Source: Ryuthela nishihirai | Taxonomy: Eukaryota > Arthropoda > Arachnida > Araneae > Heptathelidae | DNA length: 64,000 nucleotides | NCBI GenBank assembly: GCA_038380435.1 | Contig: JAWZYU010000007.1 | Span: 24,407,001 to 24,471,000 of the forward strand | Reading direction: 5' to 3' | Shown: piece by piece, positions 23,262 through 35,463 of the stretch | Position numbering within the stretch: position 1 is the first letter of the stretch | Layout: each line of letters starts with the position of its first letter | Notes under the pieces: model-generated | Database searches by the model: none | What the model saw: the letters and a program-made list of their open reading frames with translations, nothing else | Told to the model about the DNA's origin: nothing | Made by a program: the position numbers and the translations under genes

Positions 23262-23337
23262 GCCGACATACGGGATTCGAACCCGCAGCTCTCCAGAAAT
23301 ATGCCAGAACATTCTAACCTGTTGCACTAAAGCTGGC
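23262..23337 (-). pseudogene. tRNA-like sequence (pseudogene or SINE head)
   Basis: Exactly 76 bases on the minus strand from GCCAGCTTTA to TGTCGGC. The T-arm is excellent (GCGGG TTCGAAT CCCGT) and contains a perfect B-box. Only about 5 of 7 acceptor pairs form, and the loop at the anticodon position lacks the invariant T33, so I do not assign an isotype. Flanked by ttttgtgg and cacaaaaaa, a short inverted repeat. More likely a tRNA-derived repeat than a working gene. Confidence 0.55.
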
Positions 23338-23754
23338 TTTTTTCACAAAAAACATTTAATGATTTAGAGACGTATAAACGTCTACAGGTAATGCTGAAAT
23401 TAGCAAATATTGTTTAAATCATTAATATTTTGTTAGTGTATGTAAAACAAAAAAAATTTTGTTTCTCTCTTTAAAAAAAGTTTCATTTTTGCACCCCCTA
23501 TTTGCTAAGACGGAAAAGTCTTGTTGTCATTGTAAACCTTCTGACCATAACACTCTACTCCCAAAATTTCAGATTTCCAGTGTAAATAATTTGCTTGTAA
23601 TATTCGTTTGAAATTTTAACATTTCAATCTTTCCCCACCGCTAGAGGACGTTATTAAAATTTTCAAAATTGCTAATCACAATATTTTTTCGGCACCTATC
23701 CAACCAGAAAAGAATTTTTCATTTAGCTCTGAAAGTTAAAAAATTGATTGGCTA

Positions 23755-24230
23755 TAGACGACAGACAGACAACAGTTAACAGATAGACAGACAGGCACGC
23801 GATAAAGTGAAAACATTAGCTTGTTTTTCAAACGAATCTTAAAAGAAGTTATTTATTGGTTTTCAGTTAGCTTATTTCACTTTTGCAGCCATTTGCCGTC
23901 TTCTGATAGTGTTTCTTGGGGAAAAATATTCATTATTTCTTCGGGTGAAATTTTTACACCCAAATGCAGTGCAGTGAGGCATTCAAAAATATAACAGCTT
24001 TTATAGACAAAAAAAGTGGTAGAAATATATAAAATTGCAACAAGTGAGAAGTTTTAACTTGGTATATACACTAACTCATAGGCTTTCGTCTCATGGTACA
24101 ACATGGCGTCCATAAACCACGTGACTATTCAACATCTTACATGACCTTCCAACTATTTTCAACAATAAAATCACATGCTCCATCTTTGCAATGATATAGT
24201 TGCCATCTTTGCAATGATATACCTTTGAAA
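23755..24230. other. Gene-free stretch with gaca-rich run
   Basis: Degenerate GACA repeats at 23758-23800; otherwise nothing recognised. Confidence 0.5.
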
Positions 24231-24234
24231 CTAA

Positions 24235-26100
24235 CATCAACAGCATACAAACCACATTACAAAAATGCAGTCAACCAGGTTCTTGACTTTACTACAAAAT
24301 GGGGACTTGCCATCTCAGCACCTAAATCTGCGGTCTTACCCATTACACGTAAACACTAACCTACCATTTCACCAAATATTACAATTGACAATTGCACCAT
24401 TCCCACTGTCACCCGTTACAAATATTTAGGGCTAACAATAGACCGTAAGCTTACCTGGAAACAACACATTAATAACATAAAATCCACATGCATTGGAGCA
24501 TACAACATATTAAATTCCATCACAAGAATGTCATGGGGGGCCAGTGATAAAGTAATGCTTACTTTCATCAAAGCATTTATCAACTCTAGACTAGAGTAAG
24601 GCCTCCTAGCACTCAACATTGCTTCAAACACACAAACCAATAAAATTGAAACTATGCAAACACGCGCCATCAGACTTGCCCTGGGTCTTAAAGCTGGCTG
24701 CCCAAACCTCGCTACTTGGGCAGAAGCTAACATGCCACCTCTAACAATCAAAAGACACCTCCTCATATGCAAACACTACATCAAACTTAAACACTACAAT
24801 CCCACTCACCCAGCCATACTTAGAATTGAATTCACCACTAACTCTACTACCACAGAACAAATAATAAAAAAAAACACTTTACCCCACTTGGCAACAAATT
24901 AAACCTTATAAACCCACACAAACACTTCCCTATTGGTTACTTAAAAAACCAAACATTCACCTCACTCTACCACACATCACCAAAAAAAAAAGCTCACCTC
25001 CCCATTGAACTAAAAATTGCTGCAGACAACTTAATCACACAACTATCAGACACTGACCATACAATTTACACTGATGGATCTCATATTCCACACACCACCT
25101 CTGGCTCTGCTGCTTTTTACACCCCTTCCACCAAATTCTCTTATGTTATAAAATTAAATCATGCTGAAAATAGCACCTCTTCAGAGCTAGAAGCAATACA
25201 TATGGCATTAGGCTGGGCCACCCACCTCAACAAACAACACATTAACATAATCACAGACTCAAGGCCTGCATTACAACTCATTAACACACTAACAGTAGAT
25301 CCATCACAGAACCATTCCCTTTTCCACATACAAAACATAGCACACAACATTACAGACAAGGGAAACACCCTAACATTTTACTGGATTCCCTCCCACTGCA
25401 ACATCATCCATAATGTGACTGTTGACTCACTTGCTAAACAAGGCCTCACACTCACCCCAAATTACCACACTGTCACTACATGCAAACATCACAAGAAAAA
25501 GAGAATACACAAAATTTTTTATCACACATGGACCCAGAATTGGGTACAACACACTACAGATAAAAACACATTCAGAGCCACAATAGCACCCTCTCCAAAC
25601 ACACTACATCTTAACTACCTATCCAGAAGGGCCCAAACAGCAATACACAGACTCCGAACTGGCAGAGCGAACATCAACAAAGACTTATTTATGATTAGAA
25701 AAATACATACTGCACTCTGCCCAAACTACCAAGTGATAGAGGATATCCCCCACTACACTGTCAAATATACAACACAAAAAGACACATCCTCTATCACAAA
25801 CTTGCTACACTTGGAGTCACCACATTCACCTTACAGACCATCCTAAACCCTACCCATACAAAGGCAAAATAACATTTCAGGGTCCTGGCCCATTTCATAC
25901 GGTGTACTTGCAAAATCCTTTAACCTTCCAACTTCCTGCAGACTCTCCATCTCAATGTGAAATATAACTCTCCTTCCCTGCAGACACCTCCTACTCAAAA
26001 GATTCAGTACAGGGACAAAAAAAGAAGCATTTTGGACACATTACTGCACCACCTTATTTCCCTAGTGCAATTAATTGATGTTTTCAAAAAAATATATATA
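24235..26100 (+). pseudogene. LINE 3' half: RT C-terminus and RNase H
   Basis: Begins in the C-terminal reverse transcriptase region (KWGLAISAPKS, then YLGLTIDRKLTWKQHI at about 24420) and continues with WGASDKVML and MQTRAIRLALGLKAGCP. An RNase H domain follows in another frame from about 25060: YTDGSHIP (first Asp), SELEAIHMAL (Glu), IITDSRPAL (second Asp), then FYWIPSHCNI and VDSLAKQG. The C-terminal tail extends to 25846. RNase H after the RT is typical of the I, R1 and related LINE groups. At least two in-frame stops and one frame shift. Ends in an A/T-rich tail with TA repeats near 26090-26104. Confidence 0.85.
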
Positions 26101-26149
26101 TATACGTAATTATACTCTGTAACAATAAACTACAACTCCCAAAGTACCC

Positions 26150-26600
26150 TTTTTCAAAAATGATTACTAGTGGTGGCAAACCATCTGCCTGACCAATTTT
26201 CATCACTTTAGTTTTCTCTGTTTATAACCAAACCTACTATACTACCAGTCTCATCAACGAATTGAATACGTGACATTCCCGGTGCACCACAACTCAAGGC
26301 TGTATATCACCATAAGGGAGATGTCACAGAAACCACTATGAACTAGAAAGCTCCTAACTTTAAGCTTGCCATACAATTGTCCTGCCTACAGCGAGAGAAG
26401 ACCTGTGTGTGAAGAGAAAAGCACTGCGTGGGATTTATTGCCTGCTTGAAGATATAATCATTGAGGTGCAGTGAGAGTGGGATCTTTTAAATTTTGAGTG
26501 CTGCCTAATATATGCCCAACACTCACTGAATTTAGTCCAGAAACTTGCCAATGTATAAATAAAAAGATCTTTGTCTTTTGAATTTAGAGCCAGAAAATAA
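26150..26600. other. Gene-free stretch
   Basis: Transition from the LINE tail to the GC-rich island; no recognised feature. Confidence 0.4.
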
Positions 26601-26639
26601 AAGAAGTCCTAACTTTTAGAGTCTCCGCAGTAGAGGCTC

Positions 26640-27450
26640 CTAGGTACTTCCATTGAAAGCCACACCTCGAGGGACTCCCAACCTCTCGGCATGACCCCAA
26701 CTTCGTCCTCTCCATCGAGCCGGGCCGCCATGGCCCGCTCACCGTCTCGGCATTAGTCATGTCGGGGCTGCTTCGGGAACACCTGACTGGTAACCCTTCA
26801 AACCCAGCCGGCGACCCTCCCACAACCCCAACAGCCGTTATCCTACCGGGTCTTGCAGCACCACAGCACCCGGACCCCACTTCACAGAGGAACCCAAGCT
26901 CCTCCACTGCAAAGCCATAGTCCAAATCTCATTCATGTGGGACTCTTAGTTTGGCTGTTCCATCGATAAGCCCGCTGGCCACAGGCAGCCCACCCGGGCC
27001 GCGAGCCTCCAACTTCTACCTCACCATTGTTCCCGGACCGAAGCACCCGCGGAACATCAGTCCACCTCGTATCACCAGGACCGCATCAGAGAGCTCACAG
27101 ACGAGTGTGCAAAGAGGTGCACAACTCAGTCCGCAGGACTCCCCAAGAAGCCTGCAGAAGACAGGGTACCCACTAGCCCCATCTGAGGCTTTTAAACAGC
27201 CCCTCAACAAGGCTGTGACCCCCCATCACCTCCGGGGGAGTGAACAAGCAGACAGGACCACTCAGCAAAATGGTCCACCCGCCCTCAGCAGCCCCCACCA
27301 CCAGACCGAGAACCCAAGGGTACCAGCCATCCGAGCCCAACCTCTCAGAGGCACCGTAAGCCCCCTTGCCCCTCCCCTCGTCAAGGAGGTCCCACTCCGG
27401 GGGGGAGTCTCATCAACAGCTCGAATGAAAGAGTTGATCTCATGAACATC
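26640..27450 (+). other. GC-rich island with proline/serine-rich open frame
   Basis: Sharply more GC- and C-rich than both flanks. The plus-strand frame of 26951-27445 is also open upstream from about 26690 except for one stop near 26921. It gives a Pro/Ser/Arg-rich product with repeated PG-P-HPR and RGAQLSP-type segments and ends RMKELIS. A shadow frame is open on the other strand. It may be the ORF1/gag-like part of a LINE distinct from the one just before it, or a remnant of a GC-rich element like the one at 62.8-64 kb. I do not recognise a domain. Confidence 0.4.
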
Positions 27451-27459
27451 ATTTGCCAA

Positions 27460-28240
27460 GAGCTAAATCATCAGCATATTCTAAATCAGAAATTTTAAGA
27501 TCTGCCGACCATCCTTAATTGTAAGAGATTCGGTGCGATTTTGAATATTTACCTTGCACCCTTCTTACCAACATGGGCCACACAGCGATCACACACGCTA
27601 CAATTTTCACTCCCAGAAGAATTTTACGCCAAAAAATTATCTCCCCTCCCCACAATACTACGACGCAGCACTTCCTTGGCACGAAACTTCAACCACCTCC
27701 TTCATTTTTAGGCGGCCTGCGGCCAAAAGCCTATCGCCAACATGTAGGATCGCTAGCACTTCACTGTACTGGTCCCTACTTTTGACGCACACAAAAAAAA
27801 AACTTTTTCTCGTGGACCAGATGATAAAGGGGCTAAGGTCCCTTTTACAAAATGGTCGTTTTTAAATAGCCAATACTACCTCAATGGCCCTAGCCCATCT
27901 GTCAGCGACGCAAATGCCTCGAAAGTTGCATTACTTGCTTTGCCATTCATCTGGCCAAATGGCAAGGGTGTATTTAACATAAAGAACTGCAAGTTGCCAA
28001 TTTATCACAGGGAGCAATAATATTAAAGAAGCTAAAAAAAATATTTTTATGATAATCTTATGAAATGCGAATATTTTTAAGCAGTTTTGGTGTACGTATG
28101 GTAAATGACAGTTGCGTACCCAAAATTTGCAATGTGTACGGTGGTGGGATGCGAGAGTTGAACTCTTGTCTTCGATTTTCAGGAACTTCTGTAGTAAATG
28201 TACGTTATTCAAGGCCTCAATGGGATGGGGTTATAACTCC
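27460..28240. other. Gene-free stretch
   Basis: No recognised gene; includes an A-run and a locally GC-rich patch (27700-27780) with no motif. Confidence 0.4.
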
Positions 28241-28245
28241 TTCCG

Positions 28246-28291
28246 AGTATATAAATAAAAATAAATACCCCCTCAAGCAGCTGCTTGACCT
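28246..28291 (-). mobile_element. SINE family A, tail fragment
   Basis: Only the 3' end remains (aataaataccccctcaagca and gctgcttga), about 45 bases: an extreme 5' truncation. Confidence 0.7.
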
Positions 28292-28294
28292 ATA

Positions 28295-29200
28295 GTAAAT
28301 ATTGACACAGGCATCAGTTATCTATATGTTAGACGCATCTGAATGCTAGAGTTATTTATAAAAACTGTAGAAAAAAATGTACATCAAATAATAACTCAAA
28401 ATATACTTTTAGTACAATTTTATTTTAAAACTTTCAAATTTTCAATCAATATAGCTGCTGTACTCTGAACTTACATTAGATATATTTATAAAATATATGC
28501 ATCTGGTTACTTGGCTTCGAACCTAGAATTTTACAAAAGTTCTCAAACTTGAATACATCTTCAAATCACCGGATTACTGCCACATCATATATAATTAAAA
28601 GCACGATTTACACAGTTAATAGTTCACTCAAGATAGGCTTAGTATTGTTATAACAATACCTTGTGAAAAATAATGGGAGATCATTCTTTCCATTATCAAT
28701 GGTTTTCCCCCCTCATAATTAAACCTTAATGTAACACATTGCATTATCCTTTTAGAATGAATTCTATTTGAAACAAAATAATGTAAGGCTAACTCTTACT
28801 GCGTTTTCCATATTTTACGAAATTCTTAGTAAATTCATTATTTAAATGTGTATTTCACCTGAAATGCATGCTGTGAGAATACAACGAATTTCACTTTGAA
28901 TCTTCGTAACGGTCAAAATATTTTTAAAGGAAATATGTCACCAGTGTAAGTTAGACTTGCAATAATTATTCAGTCTTCAAGGAATTGTATGCGAAAATGT
29001 TCATATCTACTTTTCAGATGAAAAATAACTGAAGTAATCTCTATGTACACTTACTAGATCGTTGTAGATGTAATTTTATGCATCAGTGTAGATTCTTTTG
29101 TCAATTCTGGTAAAAAAAATAACTTAAACACAATAGCGATAATAATTTTTTTTAATACTTCTTAAATAATGACAAATATTGCTTGTAAATTTTAGAGTGA
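28295..29200. other. Gene-free AT-rich stretch
   Basis: No open frames or elements recognised. Confidence 0.5.
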
Positions 29201-29214
29201 TCTAATTTTTCTCA

Positions 29215-29421
29215 GCCGTCCCATGGCCGAGTGGTTAGCACGCTTGGCTATTGATCTAAGGGACCTGGGTTCGAGCCCCGGGTAAGGCATGGATGTATGT
29301 GTTGATTTTCTGCTGAGGTCCTGCCATCCTCACAGATCTTCTACTATGGCATATAAACTGACAGGCTCCTGTCAGACCTCTGTGGCAAGCAGCTGTTTGA
29401 GGAGGTATTTATTTTTTTTTA
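29215..29421 (+). mobile_element. SINE family A, full-length, with TSD
   Basis: Near-consensus copy with intact A-box (tggccgagtggttagcacgc), B-box (ggttcgagccc), body and T-rich tail. Flanks 29204-29214 and 29422-29432 are identical (aatttttctca), an 11-bp target duplication proving LINE-machinery retroposition. Confidence 0.9.
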
Positions 29422-29450
29422 AATTTTTCTCAAGTATTTTTTCTAATATA

Positions 29451-29993
29451 CATTGGAGCGCAAAAGTTAAACCCCATTTTGTCGATGGAAACTAACTAGT
29501 TTTTTGTAACTTCTAAAATAAGCTCTTTATATAGTAAAATGTGACTGAATTTAAAGATCTCTATCAAATCTATTAAGTAAAGATCTCTATCAAATCTATT
29601 AAGACCTGATTTTCAGTCGTAATAGCTGTTTAAAGAATTATGGGAGCTGGAATATTTGTCAGTAATGCAGTGCTATGGAACTCGTACATTATCGACGAAT
29701 ACTTAAAAAATTACTGACATAAACGTCAAAAACATACACTTATTAAACGTATCCAAACAATACTTATTTAACTTTTGAAGTGAAATCTTATGACTGCCAT
29801 TGCTATATATCCAAACTTACTTTACTCTTTAAATAATTAACGAATACTGCTGAAATTTGAGATTTGAATAGCTTGAGATCACTAATTTATCTTCACACAT
29901 TTCACTATAAAAGGCTCATTTTAAAAGTTAGTTTTGGAATTAGTTTCCTATTGACATAAAATGGGGTCGTAACTTAACCTTTGCCCACAAGTG
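29451..29993. mobile_element. Non-autonomous Tc1/mariner-type MITE candidate
   Basis: The ends are imperfect inverted repeats over about 55 bp: left cattggagcgcaaaagttaa ... ccccattttgtcgatggaaa, right (other strand) cacttgtgggcaaaggttaa ... ccccattttatgtcaatagg. TA precedes the left end; the right flank is CA. About 540 bp with no coding capacity. It contains a 26-bp tandem duplication (29545-29596). Confidence 0.65.
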
Positions 29994-29999
29994 CAGAAA

Positions 30000-31685
30000 A
30001 CTCATTTTTTTATGTTATGAAGCACGAATTATTTCAACGCCAAAAATTTTTACCAAGTAATATTTACGTTCACTAACTCGTGCAGTGTTGCTCATACATG
30101 GTTCTAAAAAATGTTCTTTTCTTCAAAATTGAACCATTCGTTATTTTATGATTGGCTTTGCTGCATCTCAAGATCTACACCAAGGATGTGCAACCTCAAA
30201 GGAACCAGGATATGCCCTCAGAGGATATGCCTGTTTAAAGTAATACCACTACACAATTCATTAAACAAGTCATCAATACACTGAGTCATTTCTTCCATTT
30301 TGCCCAATGCATAACTAAACGATCTTACCAGTTCAAAGTATTAATTAAAAATGTATATTTCTGATTTTTTAAAAGGATATTTTCTTGATTCCTTAAAAAT
30401 ATTTTTTTTTTTCATTTTATTAATTCTCGAAATGCATGCTTTCGTTTTTAAGTAGAAAAATTTTCCAGCGACTGTTTAAGAATAGTTTTTCTACTGGCTT
30501 TTCACTAGGTTTGGGTTGCCATCCCTGGTTTAACGCATTATTGTTCAACTATCAAGGAAGACATCACTCTGAATTTAACATCAATCAGTTTTAAAAGAAA
30601 AATTGTATCGAACCAGGTGGAATACGAACCATTATTGTTTGTTCTTGCTATGTTTGCACAAAAACTAGGAAAGTTTCTGAATTTATTAATTAGCATATTT
30701 TAGTTACACTTCTAAGTTTCATTATTAACTTGCCAACTATAAAAGATCAAGATGCAATTGGAAAAACTTTAATATGATTAAAGGATATACAATTCTAGAT
30801 TTAGAGAGCATGTTGAACTAACGGTGTTATTTCCTCAGCAGCATGCTTTGAGAGAAGGTTAAAGTAATTAACATGCAAATAGAAATCTGATACATAAAGA
30901 GTGACCATGCACTATTCATACACAATAGAGTTTGGTAGACATATCATATCTCTTAATTGCACTACCTAATATTCAAAGTGCGCATTTCCTCACACCGTAG
31001 AGCTCGTGGAAGCTAAAAACAATGCATTATGACTGGAGCTGCCAACAAATTTCCTGTGTAAGTGACAGAACTTGAAATTTAATTTAGACTATGTGTGAAT
31101 GTGCCTCATTGTGTAATAGCCTTGAAAGAGTATGAAGTCTTGCCTGTGCTGTTTCATTTTATGATGAAGTCAGATGAGAATACTTTTACGTTGCAGGAAA
31201 TTATATTTACAATATGCCCAAAGAAAGCAGATGCTCTTCAAATCTGCTTTCTTAAATGACACTGGATTAATATTCTATAAATACCATAGAGCTAAAACTG
31301 TTAAGGCAGTTTAAAAAATTGATATTTAAGACTAACCTGTCGTAAACTTTTCCCAGACAGTGATATAAGTGGGTTTAAATTTTGAGAGGGACTTTGAATT
31401 TTAGAGAGATGTTGGAACTCTATCTAGTTTTACAGAATTATGAGGAATCAAAATGAAAGGACACATAAAAAAAAACTATAGTAAACAAATTGACAACACT
31501 ATAGTAACTAGTTCTTTACTAGAGAGATGTTAAGAAAATTTGAGGGTAGAATGTATAGATATCCTTGACCAGTTTGGTTACCATCTAAAATGGGAATAAG
31601 TTGAAGAAATGTTCACTGTGGTGAATGTATTTATTTTTTATTTCTACATAATATTTATCCATATGCATCATGGTACAGTTCCTAA
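30000..31685. other. Gene-free stretch
   Basis: AT-rich; no recognised gene, element end or tandem repeat. Confidence 0.5.
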
Positions 31686-31688
31686 ATT

Positions 31689-32063
31689 TCAATTTTCTGC
31701 ACAGTTTTTTAAATGGATTTTCAAATATGTACTGTTAATGTCATCTCTCTCAGCTGATAAACTGTAGCAGCTGTTTTGCTGCACAATTAATGCTAACAAA
31801 CACCTGCCCCTTTCTGCCAGTCTTTTTCCTACCATATTTGCCATGATTGGCAGATGTTTTTTGAGACCATTGACATTTGCATGCACTTGAGATATTGTGC
31901 CATGATTTTTTTCCTGATTTCCATCACCTGTATTATGGATGCTCCTGCCCATTGCACTCCAATGACGAGGCTCCCTTTCGAAACAATTGAGACCAGCCTT
32001 TTTACCAATGTCACATGACTTTGCTTTTAATGTCTTTGCAGCTTTTATAGGACTTGTAGTGAT
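31689..32063 (-). CDS. Unrecognised open frame, possibly element-derived
   Basis: Open for about 124 codons on the minus strand from an ITTSPIKAAKTLK-like start side to LKNCAEN. It has an ordinary amino-acid composition (CDIGKKAGLNCFERE, HWSAMGRSIHNTG, LPIMANMVGKRLAERGRC), unlike the low-complexity frames elsewhere. There is no upstream start in a clear context. It ends at a SINE A on its 5' side (32080), which may have truncated it. I do not recognise a family; a transposase fragment is possible. Confidence 0.3.
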   Translation of the reverse strand: MTTSPIKAAKTLKAKSCDIGKKAGLNCFEREPRHWSAMGRSIHNTGDGNQEKNHGTISQVHANVNGLKKHLPIMANMVGKRLAERGRCLLALIVQQNSCYSLSAERDDINSTYLKIHLKNCAEN

Positions 32064-32079
32064 ATAAAATACTTATAAA

Positions 32080-32250
32080 AAATAAACAAATACCCCCTCA
32101 AGCAGCTGCTTGTCACAGAGGTCTGACAGGAGCCTGTCAGTTTATATGCCATAGTAGAAGGTCTGAGAGGATGGCAGGCCCTCAGCAGAAAACGACACAA
32201 ACAGCCATGCCTTACCTGGGGCTCGAACCCAGGTCCCTTAGATCAGCAGT
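32080..32250 (-). mobile_element. SINE family A, head truncated
   Basis: Reverse copy with good tail, hairpin, body and B-box (ggctcgaacccaggtccctt), but the A-box end is lost after gatcagcagtcagg. Confidence 0.9.
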
Positions 32251-32254
32251 CAGG

Positions 32255-33480
32255 AAGAAATTTTGCATGCATTGACATGTTTCACAGTACTTTGCATATG
32301 ATGCAGTGTTTGTAATAATTTGGCTAGGCACAGTCTATAATTTCACTTTGGAGATTTTACCCAATCTTACAATTGATCAAACAAGGAAATGCAGCTAGTT
32401 ATTGTTTGAAACAGGGGTCCAGGCCTAAATGCAAAAAAAAATTAAGTAGGGGTGGGGTGGGAGATTGGATGGTTGATTGTTTAGGGTTTTATGACACAAG
32501 AGTAACAGAGGCTATGTTGCACCAAACAAATGATGAACTGAGTGAGAATGGAAATGTCATTCCAATATATAATTTTTTTCTCAATTTTAGTGGTTTTAAA
32601 AATTTTATTGCAAAATTGGTATAATATATATGTTTAACATTTTTTACCAATTTCCACAATTACAAGCATTTCTAAATGGGCATACTTAAATGATCCCTCA
32701 TCACAACTGATAAAATTAAAAACCAGTGTCTTATGAAGCTACTGGAGCTGGTCCTAAACATGATAGAACACTACGGATGGTCAATTATTATAAAAGCCAA
32801 TCTTGTAAGAAGTTAAAAACAATATATCAAAGAGACTGTGCTGTAACATTGAAATTGATCAAGAAAAACATCAAGAAAAAGCTGCACAGAAAAACTGAAA
32901 AAATATAAAGAAAAAAAAAACTGGAAAATATACAGAAAAAAAAACTGAAAAGAGAACAATATAACAGCTCATTTCAGTCATGAAAGTTGCAATGATTTTG
33001 ACATACTGTCACAATGAAACTGCTATGAGAAATGGATGGAAAAAATAAAACCTGGTTGTGAGTTTGATTTCAATTAGTATGTGGGAGGAGGGGGTTGCTT
33101 CTTCCAGTCATATTTGGTTGAAAAGAAGAAAATGAACAAATGGTATATGAAACTATTTCAAAGATTACTGAACAGTACAATATCAAATTTGAGAAATGTT
33201 TACCACGGAAACACGGGGAAGCAAATCAAACAATTCTCCTATCAATTTCAGCTAGCAAAGGGTCTCTTCAAAATCACAAGAATGTGAGTGAACATTGTGT
33301 TAGAAAGGCATTTATTGGACAATATAGTGCCATGACTGTCTGAAACACACTTCATTGGTCAAGCCACAAAGATACTGTGCTGTGCGCACAAAGCATGACA
33401 AGAGAGAGATTATTATTGGGGTAAGAATTGTGACATGGGCCTCAGTTTCAATTGTTTTGATACCAAATTAATATTTTAAT
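32255..33480. other. Gene-free stretch
   Basis: Short lysine-rich and A-rich frames only (32373-32624, 32726-32908, 33081-33343); none matches a family. Confidence 0.4.
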
Positions 33481-33650
33481 GGTTGGGTTATTTTTACCCT
33501 CCGAGTGGCGTTTTTTTTGCACACAATGGGCTAAATAGCAAGGCCGTAAGGACGTCAATGGCTCAGAGATAGTTGAGGAAGGAAATTTAGTAGACAGCTG
33601 TCAGGAGACAGATGGTAGCCACCAATCAATGCCATCCAGCATGTTGTTAC
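33481..33650 (-). mobile_element. SINE family B, 3' half
   Basis: Matches the left half of the family: ccgagtggcgttttttttgc, acacaatgggctaaat, cagctgtcaggagacagatg, gccatccagcatgtt. The tRNA head is absent. Confidence 0.75.
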
Positions 33651-33654
33651 AACT

Positions 33655-35460
33655 TTTCAGGTATTCTACATATATATATACCCTGCAAATATTTTAGAGC
33701 ATTCTAAAAAAAATCTGAACTAAATCTGTCAATTATTATGGAAACTATAATTTTGAAATTATTTGCATGTAACTTTTGTATAATAAAACCCGTCTCCTTT
33801 GTCCACAGGGCATTAAATATAACGCAGTATTGTGGCAATGAAAGGTTAATATCCGATGAATATTGTTGAAAATTAAAGTTTTGAGTGTGATTTTTTGGTT
33901 TATTTCTAAGGGCAGTTTTAGATTAAAAAGTCATTTTCAAAGTTTGTATCCTTTAAATGTGCATTTCCATTTAAATAATCTGAAAACAATTTTTGGCAAT
34001 ATATTAACATATACAATTTATTTAAAGTTATATAACATCGCTTGGAATTTGTTTGCAGTAACTTAATATTTTTTCTTCAAATTCTGATAAAAAATAAAAT
34101 CTAGAAACCCATATTGAATTAATACTAGTTAGAGCTTGAAAAACTTTGACATGAAATAAACTTTTCCACTATGCAATCATTACTTCTTCATTCACAATTT
34201 GCAGTTGAGATGACATCGATGCCTCCTACCATTGCCAGATCCCACAGATTCGCAAAAGAGTTTGAGGCCTTAATTCCCATACCATTACAGCTAGGAGTAA
34301 TTTTTAATTTAATACCATTACAGCTATAGGAATTTTTTTAACGCAACATGGGGTCAGACAGGTAGAGATCACATACAAAATTTGAGATAAAGTACATGGG
34401 TAATTACAAGGGACCAAAAAAAAGAGATAAAAATAGAAACACAATATATTGTCTACTGGTGTTCATCTGCTTAGATATGACATTTATTTATTATGATAAA
34501 TTAATAGGTTTGAATTTACGTCGTTCTGCATAATATTTTTCACAAATGTAACCTCAATATAAATATAAGACTCATAAACAATTACAGTTGAGTATTCCTC
34601 TTATTTACAGGTAAGAGTAAAATATAAAAATAACCTCTGAAGCAGCTGGTTGTTACACAGGTCACAGCTTATGTAGATGAAACTTCTACAGAATTTTGCC
34701 TTTTAATATATATAAAAACTCTCATATTTTAGTGTAATTATAATCAGTGTTAAGACTGGGCATGTTTTGAATTATTTATGTTGTGATTTTTGAAATTATT
34801 ACTAATTTCATGTTTGCATTTAATTTCTCATTACACCATATGCAAATTTAAAACACATTCTCTTGGCAGGCAAATGAAAGGTCTTTGTCAAGACCTCAGA
34901 TCTTCGTATGCAAAATTACTTTGTTTTCATAGAGGAGGTCAACTCTTCAGCAAAGACCACTTCCTTTTCTACTCAGCGAGTATAAGTTTCTGCTGGGAAT
35001 TCTTGGAAGGCAAGTAAGTTTCATGTAAGCTACTACTGCCTCAATAACTGTCATTCATGGCTATGTGACATTTCTTAGTAAACTCCTGATTATCCAGCAT
35101 ACATGGGGATTAGGATGTGCTGTTACATCAAATAGTTAGATAGAGAGCTACCTTTGAGCAAACAATTTTGATGTCATGGAAATAATAAAATGAACAGTTA
35201 GATCATAAGCAAAACTTATAGAGTTATTGGGGTGTGCATGCATTAAGAAATAAAAATTTCGTAGCTCTTTATTTTGCTGCATCTAGAGGTTAAAAAAAAA
35301 ACAGGGACCATTGTACATTAATAAAATGAATCACAAAAAATTACAATAAAAATTATAAGTAATACATAGAAGTTATATAGGTGCCAGAGCTGGCAACTCC
35401 ATAACAGATACATGCAGCTATTGGCACTGGTTGCCAGCAAGCAGACAATCTGTTTTCTAC
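33655..35460. other. Gene-free stretch
   Basis: AT-rich. A scrap near 34620-34665 (aacctctgaagcagctggtt) may be a SINE A tail. Nothing else recognised. Confidence 0.5.
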
Positions 35461-35463
35461 TTA

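Larger units (their letters stand above)
21590..23750. repeat. Cluster of a ~300-bp repeat in both orientations
   Basis: The marker gcgccctctaacggtgg occurs at about 21618 and 21922 (period 304 bp) with the surrounding cccaaaag-tata, cgaatatt-caa and actgacaac-a blocks. Weaker direct copies follow near 22440-22620, 22880 and 23190. Inverted copies lie near 23125-23160 (ccgccgctggaggttgcc) and 23490-23740 (caccgctagaggacgtt). A SINE and a tRNA-like sequence interrupt the cluster. Not coding in any frame. Confidence 0.7.

Noticed and set aside
23262..23337. Functional tRNA gene
   Set aside because: Mismatched acceptor stem and non-standard anticodon loop; kept only as tRNA-like.
26584..26925. 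113-codon minus-strand frame
   Set aside because: Shadow of the GC-rich island; no motif, and the plus strand is as plausible.
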